A stretch of DNA of 64,000 nt from Pseudomonas taetrolens (GTDB lineage: Bacteria > Pseudomonadota > Gammaproteobacteria > Pseudomonadales > Pseudomonadaceae): assembly GCF_900475285.1 (NCBI RefSeq), contig NZ_LS483370.1, positions 882,001-946,000 of the forward strand. Reading direction: 5' to 3'. The notes under the pieces are model-generated. The model made no database searches and had not been told where the DNA came from. It saw only the letters and a list, made by a program, of their open reading frames with translations. The position numbers and the translations under genes were made by a program. Positions 58,080-64,000 of the stretch are shown here, piece after piece (the first letter of the stretch is position 1; the number at the start of each line of letters is the position of its first letter).

Positions 58080-58721
58080 GTGTCGAGTAACGATGATGAT
58101 CAGTTGGGCGAGTTGAAAGACTGGTGGCAGCGCAACGGCAAACCCCTGGTTACTGGTGGCTTGTTGGCGCTGGTCGTGGTGTTCGGCTGGAAGGCTTGGC
58201 ACACGTATCAGAGCAACCAGTCGCAAGGTGCTTCGGTTCTCTACCAGCAATTGCTTGAAGCCACACTGACACCCGACGGCCAGCCAGATACGGCCCGCGT
58301 GGTCGATCTGGCCGGCAAGTTGAAAAGCGAATACGGCGGTTCGGCCTATGCGCAGTTTGGCGGTCTGTTTGTTGCCAAGGTGGCAGTGGACAGCGGCAAG
58401 CTGGATGATGCGGCCAGCGAGCTGAAAGTCATTGTCGACAAACCTGCCAGCGTTACCCTGGGTGAAGTGGCGCGTCAGCGCCTGGCTCAGGTTCTGGCTG
58501 CACAAGGCAAGGTTGAGGATGCCCTGAAGCTGCTTGAGGGTGACTCGGACAAGGCGTTCCTGGCCAGCCGCGAGGAGCTGAAAGGCGACTTGCTGGTTCA
58601 GCTGGGTCGTACTGATGATGCACGTACTGCCTACGAACAAGCCAAGGCTGCGCTGTCGGATGAAGCAGCGGTCGGTGGCCTGCAAATCAAGCTCGACGAC
58701 CTGGCCAAAGGGGATGCGTGA
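58080..58721 (+). CDS. yfgM: YfgM family ancillary SecYEG translocon subunit
   Basis: The 213-residue protein has a short cytoplasmic N-terminus, one membrane helix (LVTGGLLALVVVFGWKAWHTY) and a periplasmic tetratricopeptide domain (LAQVLAAQGKVEDALKLLEG). YfgM proteins bind the Sec translocon with PpiD and hand over exported proteins. GTG start at 58080. It lies between hisS and bamB, its standard place. Confidence 0.93.
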   Translation: MSSNDDDQLGELKDWWQRNGKPLVTGGLLALVVVFGWKAWHTYQSNQSQGASVLYQQLLEATLTPDGQPDTARVVDLAGKLKSEYGGSAYAQFGGLFVAKVAVDSGKLDDAASELKVIVDKPASVTLGEVARQRLAQVLAAQGKVEDALKLLEGDSDKAFLASREELKGDLLVQLGRTDDARTAYEQAKAALSDEAAVGGLQIKLDDLAKGDA

Positions 58722-58725
58722 AGTG

Positions 58726-59865
58726 ATGCGTTGGAAACATGCAGCATTGCTGGCTCTGGTCATTTTGGCCGCGGGTTGCAGCAGCAACAGCAAAAAAGAA
58801 TTGCCGCCTGCCGAGCTGACCGACTTCAAAGAAGAAGTGGTCTTGCAAAAGCAATGGGACCGTTCCATTGGTGACGGTCAGGGCAAAACCTACAACATGC
58901 TGGTTCCGGCTGTTGAAGGTAATACCATCTACGCGGCTGACGTGACCGGCGTAGTGATGTCCCTCGACCGCATGAACGGCGACGTTCAGTGGAAGACGGA
59001 CCTCGAGCTGCCTGTTTCTGGCGCCGTTGGCGTGGGCTACGGCATGGTCATGCTCGGCACCCTGCGAGGTGACGTGATTGCCCTTGACGCCAGCACTGGT
59101 GAAGAGCAATGGCGCTCGCGAGTGAACAGCGAAGTGCTGGCGCCACCTGCAACCAACGGCGATATCGTTGTGGTTCAGACCCAGGACGACCGTCTGATTG
59201 GCCTGGATGCCTCGACGGGCAATCAGCGCTGGAGCTACGACAGCACGCCGGGCGTTCTGACCTTGCGAGGTACCGGTGCACCGCTGGTGACCAATCGCCT
59301 GGCAATCGCGGGTCTGTCGACCGGTAAAGTGGTTGCCCTCGATACCCGTAACGGCGTACCGGTGTGGGAGCAACGTGTTGCAATCCCTCAAGGCCGTTCG
59401 GAGCTTGAGCGTATTGTCGATATCGACGGTGGTTTGCTGATGTCGGGTGGCACGTTGTACGTGGCCAGTTATCAGGGCCGCATGGCTGCACTTGAGATGG
59501 AAAGCGGTCGCGTGCTCTGGCAGCGTGATGCTTCCAGCTACGCAGGTGTCGCTCAAGGTTTTGGCAGCGTCTACGTCAGCCTGGCGTCCGGCACTGTTGA
59601 AGGCATTGATGAACGTTCGACCACAGCACTGTGGAGCAACGATGCTCTGGCCCGCCGTCAATTGTCGGCTCCGGAAGTCTTCTCCAGCTATGTGGCAGTC
59701 GGTGACATGGAAGGCTATCTGCACCTGCTAAGTCAGGTCGATGGTCGCTTCGTGGCCCGTACCCGCATTGACAGTGATGGTCTTCGGGCGCGTCCGCTGG
59801 TGGTCGGTGACATGATTTACGTGTTTGGTAACAGCGGCAAACTGGAAGCCCTGACCATTCGCTAA
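58726..59865 (+). CDS. bamB: Outer-membrane assembly lipoprotein BamB
   Basis: The 379-residue protein begins with a lipoprotein signal ending VILAAGC and is an eight-bladed beta-propeller of PQQ-like repeats (VALDTRNGVPVWEQRV, LIGLDASTGNQRWSYD, ALEMESGRVLWQRD). It is part of the BAM complex that inserts beta-barrels such as the porin and receptor above. ATG 58726 is 4 bp after the yfgM stop; a GTG at 58723 is an alternative. Confidence 0.96.
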   Translation: MRWKHAALLALVILAAGCSSNSKKELPPAELTDFKEEVVLQKQWDRSIGDGQGKTYNMLVPAVEGNTIYAADVTGVVMSLDRMNGDVQWKTDLELPVSGAVGVGYGMVMLGTLRGDVIALDASTGEEQWRSRVNSEVLAPPATNGDIVVVQTQDDRLIGLDASTGNQRWSYDSTPGVLTLRGTGAPLVTNRLAIAGLSTGKVVALDTRNGVPVWEQRVAIPQGRSELERIVDIDGGLLMSGGTLYVASYQGRMAALEMESGRVLWQRDASSYAGVAQGFGSVYVSLASGTVEGIDERSTTALWSNDALARRQLSAPEVFSSYVAVGDMEGYLHLLSQVDGRFVARTRIDSDGLRARPLVVGDMIYVFGNSGKLEALTIR

Positions 59866-59949
59866 GGCGTCTATGCTTGAGGCCCCCAGGGCCTCGGGCA
59901 GCCTTGCTCATGCAAGGTTTGCGGCACATTTGTGCTGTTCCGAACTCTG

Positions 59950-59972
59950 GCCGCTGCCTTGCAGCGGCTTTT
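59950..59972 (+). terminator. Terminator between bamB and der
   Basis: Perfect 8-bp stem GCCGCTGC/GCAGCGGC, 3-nt loop, then TTTTGTATTTT. A second 7-bp stem without a T-run precedes it at 59879-59895. Confidence 0.75.
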
Positions 59973-60004
59973 GTATTTTCTGAAATAACGAAGTGGAGAG
60001 CCGC

Positions 60005-61474
60005 ATGGTTCCCGTAATCGCCCTGGTGGGCCGACCAAACGTCGGCAAGTCCACCTTGTTCAACCGCCTGACCAGGACTCGTGACGCCATTGTCGGCGAC
60101 TTGTCCGGTCTGACCCGTGATCGCCAATACGGTGAGGCCAAGTGGCAAGGGCGTTCCTACATTCTGGTCGACACCGGCGGTATCTCCGGTGACGAGCATG
60201 GTATGGACGAAAAGATGGCTGAGCAGTCGCTGCTGGCCATCGAAGAAGCTGACGTCGTTCTGTTCCTGGTAGATGCAAAAGCGGGTTTCACTGCCGCTGA
60301 CCAGATGATCGGCGAACACCTTCGCAAACGTAACAAGCGTTCGTACGTTGTGGCCAACAAGGTCGACAACATCGACCCGGACATGGCACGTGCAGAGTTT
60401 GCTCCGCTGGGCATGGGTGACGCGATTCCTATCGCTGGTGCTCATGGCCGGGGTATCACCCAGTTGCTGGAAATTGCCCTGGGCGATTTCCCGCGCGACG
60501 AAGATGATGCCGAAGAAGGCGAAGCTGAAGTTGTTCTCGAAGGTGAGGAAGCCAAGCGCATTCCTGGCCCGAGTGAAAAAGACGGCATCAAGATTGCCAT
60601 CATCGGTCGCCCGAACGTGGGCAAATCGACACTGGTCAACCGCATGCTCGGTGAAGACCGTGTCATCGTGTACGACCAGCCAGGTACCACCCGCGACAGT
60701 ATCTACATCCCGTTCGAGCGTAACGACGAGAAGTACACGCTGATCGACACTGCCGGTGTGCGCAAGCGCGGCAAGATCCACGAAGAAGTTGAAAAGTTCT
60801 CCGTGGTCAAAACCCTGCAAGCCATCAAGGACGCCAACGTGGTGATCTTTGTGATGGATGCCCGTGAAGGCGTGGTTGACCACGACCTCAACCTGTTGGG
60901 CTTTGCGCTGGAGGCCGGTCGTGCTCTGGTCATCGCGATCAACAAGTGGGACGGCATGGTCCCGAGCGAGCGCGATTATGTGAAAACCGAGTTGCAACGC
61001 CGGTTGTTCTTCGTCGACTTCGCCGATATTCACTTTATCTCGGCCCTGCACGGAACTGGCGTAGGCAACTTGTACCAATCGGTGCAGAACTCCTTCAAGT
61101 CGGCGGTTACCCGCTGGCCGACCAACCGTCTGACCCAGATTCTTGAAGATGCGGTTGGCGAGCACGCACCGCCGATGGTGAACAACCGTCGGATCAAGCT
61201 GCGCTATGCCCACTTGGGTGGCGCCAACCCGCCGATTATCGTGATCCACGGTAACCAGGTTGAGAAGGTTCCGAAGTCTTACGTCCGTTATCTCGAAAAC
61301 ACCTACCGTCGTGTCTTGAAGCTGGTCGGTACGCCGATCCGCATCGAGTTCAAAGGTGGCGAGAACCCGTACGAAGCCAACAAGAATTCGCTCACCGACC
61401 GTCAGGTCAACAAGAAGCGCCGCATGATGTCGCACCACAAGAAAGCCGAGAAGAAGCGTAAAGACAAACGCTAA
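60005..61474 (+). CDS. der: Ribosome biogenesis GTPase Der (EngA)
   Basis: The 489-residue protein has two tandem GTPase domains, unique to Der: G1 GRPNVGKS occurs twice (near residues 10 and 203), each with its DTxG (DTGG and DTAG) and NKxD (NKVD, NKWD) motifs. A C-terminal KH-like domain follows, ending in a Lys-rich tail. It acts in 50S subunit maturation. ATG 60005 is preferred to the GTG at 59993. Confidence 0.98.
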   Translation: MVPVIALVGRPNVGKSTLFNRLTRTRDAIVGDLSGLTRDRQYGEAKWQGRSYILVDTGGISGDEHGMDEKMAEQSLLAIEEADVVLFLVDAKAGFTAADQMIGEHLRKRNKRSYVVANKVDNIDPDMARAEFAPLGMGDAIPIAGAHGRGITQLLEIALGDFPRDEDDAEEGEAEVVLEGEEAKRIPGPSEKDGIKIAIIGRPNVGKSTLVNRMLGEDRVIVYDQPGTTRDSIYIPFERNDEKYTLIDTAGVRKRGKIHEEVEKFSVVKTLQAIKDANVVIFVMDAREGVVDHDLNLLGFALEAGRALVIAINKWDGMVPSERDYVKTELQRRLFFVDFADIHFISALHGTGVGNLYQSVQNSFKSAVTRWPTNRLTQILEDAVGEHAPPMVNNRRIKLRYAHLGGANPPIIVIHGNQVEKVPKSYVRYLENTYRRVLKLVGTPIRIEFKGGENPYEANKNSLTDRQVNKKRRMMSHHKKAEKKRKDKR

Positions 61475-61497
61475 GAGCGCATTGTCTCGTCGCACTG

Positions 61498-61523
61498 AAA
61501 AAGGGCCGGAAACGGCCCTTTTT
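61498..61523 (+). terminator. Rho-independent terminator after der
   Basis: Stem AAAAAGGGCCG/CGGCCCTTTTT with a GAAA tetraloop. Confidence 0.95.
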
Positions 61524-61597
61524 CGTGTCTGACGTTTGGGCTATCCTCGAAAGATCCTGTGCCGTAGTCAGCGCCGGGAATTCATCAGGAAGTGGCC

Positions 61598-62746
61598 ATG
61601 ATTACCAGCAAGTTGCCTAACGTAGGCACCACCATTTTCACGCGCATGTCGCAGCTTGCGACTGAAACTGGCGCACTCAACTTGTCTCAAGGGTTTCCTG
61701 ACTTCGATGGTCCCCAAGCGTTGCGTGATGCGGTAGGCCATCACATTGCCAGTGGGCACAACCAGTATTCGCCCATGACCGGATTGCCTGTATTGCGCCA
61801 GCAAGTTTCAGCCAAAATCGCCCGCAGTTATGGGGTGCAGGTCAATGCCGACACCGAGGTGACCATCACCCCGGGGGCGACCCAGGCGATCTTCTGTGCG
61901 ATTCAGGCGGTGATTCACGCCGGTGATGAGGTCATTGTGTTTGACCCCTGCTACGACAGCTATGAGCCTTCGGTGGAGCTGGCGGGTGGGCGTTGCGTGC
62001 ATGTGCAACTGGGTCAGGACGACTTTGCCATTGACTGGCAAAAACTCGAGGACGCGCTGAGTCCGCGCACTCGAATGATCATTCTCAATAGCCCGCACAA
62101 CCCAAGCGGTGCGTTGATCAGTCGTAACGAGCTGGATCAATTGGCCAGGCTGATCGCTGACCGTGATATCTACCTCATCAGTGATGAGGTGTATGAGCAT
62201 CTGGTGTACGACGGCGTGTCTCATGTCAGTGTTTTGGCTCATCCTGAGTTGTATCATCGTGCTTTCGTTGTCAGCTCTTTCGGCAAGACTTACCACGTTA
62301 CGGGCTGGAAAACCGGTTATGTGGTCGCTCCGCCAGCGCTGACAGCCGAGCTGCGCAAGGTTCACCAGTACGTCAGTTTTTGCGGCGTAACGCCGTTGCA
62401 GTATGCGCTGGCGGACTTTATGCAGGCTCATCCCGAGCACGTCGAAGAGCTACCGGCCTTTTATCAGGCCAAGCGTGATTTGTTCTGTGATTTGCTGGGC
62501 CCGTCGCGGTTTACCTTCAAGCCGGTGGCAGGGACTTATTTCCAGTTGGTTGATTACTCCCTTATTCGTCCGGACCTCAATGATGTCGACATGGCCATGT
62601 GGATGACCCGAGAGCATGGTGTGGCGACTATTCCGGTTTCGGTCTTCTACCAGACCCCGCCCGAAGGGCAGCGGCTGGTTCGTCTGTGTTTTGCAAAACG
62701 CGAGGAGACGCTGCGTGAAGCGGCAGGAAAACTATGCGTGATTTAA
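61598..62746 (+). CDS. Pyridoxal-phosphate aminotransferase, methionine aminotransferase type (YbdL-like)
   Basis: The 382-residue class I/II aminotransferase. The cofactor Lys lies in SSFGKTYHVTGWK; NLSQGFPDFDGP, NSPHNPSGALIS and the tail RLCFAKRE are as in YbdL/kynurenine aminotransferase-like enzymes. These use methionine or glutamine and 2-oxo acids. AGGAAG upstream favours ATG 61598. The next gene overlaps it by 13 nt and encodes an omega-amidase, so the pair probably works as a transamination and omega-amidase route, for example in methionine salvage. Confidence 0.9.
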   Translation: MITSKLPNVGTTIFTRMSQLATETGALNLSQGFPDFDGPQALRDAVGHHIASGHNQYSPMTGLPVLRQQVSAKIARSYGVQVNADTEVTITPGATQAIFCAIQAVIHAGDEVIVFDPCYDSYEPSVELAGGRCVHVQLGQDDFAIDWQKLEDALSPRTRMIILNSPHNPSGALISRNELDQLARLIADRDIYLISDEVYEHLVYDGVSHVSVLAHPELYHRAFVVSSFGKTYHVTGWKTGYVVAPPALTAELRKVHQYVSFCGVTPLQYALADFMQAHPEHVEELPAFYQAKRDLFCDLLGPSRFTFKPVAGTYFQLVDYSLIRPDLNDVDMAMWMTREHGVATIPVSVFYQTPPEGQRLVRLCFAKREETLREAAGKLCVI

Positions 62747-63525
62747 GTGCTTTACCCGATTTGACCGTAGCGCTGGTGCAGACCACGCTGGCCTGGCATG
62801 ACCGTCAGGCGAATTTTGCGCATTTTGATGAGCTGCTTGAGCAGACAAAGGGTGCAGACCTGGTGGTTTTGCCAGAGATGTTCACCACCGGCTTTAGCAT
62901 GGAGTCAAAAAACCTGGCCGAACCTGAAAATGGTCCCACCAGCAAGTGGTTGCAGGCTCAGGCCAAAAAGCTCGATGCAGTGGTCACTGGCAGCGTGATT
63001 GTGCTGGCAGCCGATGGCAGCCATCGCAACCGGCTGTTGTGGGCTCGTCCTGATGGTGAGGTGTTGCACTACGACAAGCGCCACTTGTTCCGCATGGCGG
63101 GTGAGCATGAGCACTTTACCCCGGGCGAACGTCAGGTTCAGTTCGAAGTGAAGGGTTGGCGCATTCGGCCGCTGATTTGCTACGACCTGCGCTTCCCGGT
63201 CTGGAGTTGCGACGCGCACGACACAGATTTGCTGCTGTACACGGCTAACTGGCCGGGTGCGCGCCGCTTGCACTGGAACCGGTTGTTGCCTGCGCGGGCC
63301 ATTGAGAACCTGTGCTACGTCGCTGCAGTCAATCGGGTGGGGACTGATGGCAAAGGCTTGGTCTACACGGGTGACAGCCATATTTTTGACTTTCAGGGCG
63401 AGTCGCTGCTCAGTGCCGGTGAGGCGGATGGTGTATTCACCATGAGCCTCAGTGCCGCTGACCTGGGCGCCTATCGTGAGCGTTTCCCGGCGTACCTGGA
63501 TGCGGACGATTTTGAGCTGCATTGA
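62734..63525 (+). CDS. Omega-amidase of the nitrilase superfamily (YafV-like)
   Basis: The 263-residue enzyme has the nitrilase catalytic triad: Glu in VVLPEMFTTGF, Lys in YDKRHLFRM and Cys in LICYDLRFPVW. YafV/Nit2-type enzymes hydrolyse 2-oxoglutaramate or 2-oxosuccinamate. It overlaps the aminotransferase gene by 13 nt, so the two are translationally coupled; the amidase pulls the transamination forward. Confidence 0.9.
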   Translation: MRDLSALPDLTVALVQTTLAWHDRQANFAHFDELLEQTKGADLVVLPEMFTTGFSMESKNLAEPENGPTSKWLQAQAKKLDAVVTGSVIVLAADGSHRNRLLWARPDGEVLHYDKRHLFRMAGEHEHFTPGERQVQFEVKGWRIRPLICYDLRFPVWSCDAHDTDLLLYTANWPGARRLHWNRLLPARAIENLCYVAAVNRVGTDGKGLVYTGDSHIFDFQGESLLSAGEADGVFTMSLSAADLGAYRERFPAYLDADDFELH

Positions 63526-63575
63526 TTATTGAGGTAGCCGTAGCCTCGCTCCTGCGGCGGCTGCACAGTGTCAAT

Positions 63576-63610
63576 AAAAACCCCCCAAGGCTCTCACCTT
63601 GGGGGTTTTT
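63576..63610. terminator. Bidirectional terminator between the omega-amidase gene and leuA
   Basis: AAAACCCCC...AAGG/CCTTGGGGGTTTTT stem with a short loop. A and T runs on both sides serve both convergent genes. Confidence 0.9.
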
Positions 63611-63626
63611 GTGTATCGGGCCAGGC

Positions 63627-64000
63627 TTACGCGGCTTTAGCTTCCGTCTCGCTCAGCGAGCGGTTCAAGGCGCTGAACAAGGCCTTGAAGCTGGCCGTGG
63701 TGATGTTTTCATCGATCCCTACACCGTGTACGGCGCGTTCACCGTTCACGCGCAGTTCGATGTAGGCCGCGGCCTTGGCATTAGTGCCTGAGCCGATGGC
63801 ATGTTCGTTGTAGTCCATGATCTCGGCCTTGACCGGCAGGCCTGCCACCAGAGCCTCCAGGGCGCCGTTGCCTTTGCCGTTCCAGCGCAGGTTGGTCTCG
63901 CCGCCACCCTTGGCCGACACTTCCACTTCAACGGCGCTATGACCGTTCTCTTCCTGCAGGCGATGGCTGACCAACGCGTAAGGTGTGTTGGCTTGCAAGT
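63627..64000 (-). CDS. leuA: 2-isopropylmalate synthase, C-terminal regulatory part (runs off right edge)
   Basis: The last 124 residues of the first enzyme of leucine synthesis. They belong to the leucine-sensing LeuA dimerisation domain: [38 protein letters not shown] (outline), [19 protein letters not shown] and a short helical tail ending EAKAA. The catalytic barrel is beyond the window. The Met at 63998 is internal, not the start. Confidence 0.9.
   Translation of the reverse strand, partial: LQANTPYALVSHRLQEENGHSAVEVEVSAKGGGETNLRWNGKGNGALEALVAGLPVKAEIMDYNEHAIGSGTNAKAAAYIELRVNGERAVHGVGIDENITTASFKALFSALNRSLSETEAKAA

Noticed and set aside
59879..59895. 7-bp GC-rich hairpin just after bamB as a terminator
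   Set aside because: No T-run follows; the stem at 59950-59972 is the better candidate.
59576..61495. 639-codon minus-strand frame opposite bamB and der
   Set aside because: Crosses two conserved genes and two terminators; no plausible protein.

Overview
The window is a chromosomal segment of a Pseudomonas, most likely of the P. fluorescens/P. fragi lineage. The evidence is gene content and order that are characteristic of the genus: queA-tgt-yajC-secD-secF, suhB-trmJ-cysE-iscRSUA-hscBA-fdx-iscX, ndk-rlmN-pilF-rodZ-ispG-hisS-yfgM-bamB-der, a cyoABCDE quinol oxidase operon, an OprD-type porin and a norR/hmp pair. I cannot name the species from sequence alone.

Positions 1-25.8 kb are a mosaic of ordinary accessory and metabolic genes. 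They comprise a truncated dCache signalling protein (left edge), an OprD porin, small exported proteins, a GNAT acetyltransferase, cheV, the NO-responsive regulator norR divergent from the flavohaemoglobin gene hmp (two NorR-like half-site pairs and a sigma-54-like promoter lie between them), dsbB, cyoABCDE, a DUF924 protein, an Old Yellow Enzyme divergent from its LysR regulator, a ProC-like reductase, an iron-uptake unit (fecI-fecR-TonB siderophore receptor with Fur-box-like sequences), a small cytochrome c, and azoR divergent from a second LysR gene.

Positions about 25.78-37.38 kb are a low-GC genomic island. It is inserted at the 3' side of a tRNA-Leu(CAA) gene (37390-37474, minus strand) and bounded by 87-bp direct repeats that are 84/87 identical. 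No integrase gene is visible. Cargo: two HEPN-domain proteins (each with an R-X4-H motif); about 1 kb of non-coding DNA packed with repeats and iteron-like arrays; a tightly packed operon encoding an N6-adenine DNA methyltransferase, a double-GHKL ATPase/histidine kinase broken into two frames at an 8-G tract, a receiver-like response regulator and an unrecognised protein; then small and coiled-coil proteins and a decayed DUF927 helicase/primase-type gene. The methyltransferase-kinase-receiver operon is the best candidate in the window for an undescribed, probably anti-phage or DNA-sensing, system.

Positions 37.4-64 kb are conserved housekeeping DNA. They cover queuosine tRNA modification (queA, tgt), Sec translocon accessory proteins (yajC, secD, secF), a glycine-zipper protein, suhB, trmJ, cysE, the complete ISC iron-sulfur assembly operon under a probable IscR-repressed promoter, ndk, rlmN, pilF, rodZ, ispG, hisS, yfgM, bamB, der, a methionine-type aminotransferase with its omega-amidase partner, and the 3' end of leuA (right edge). 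Many rho-independent terminators separate these units.
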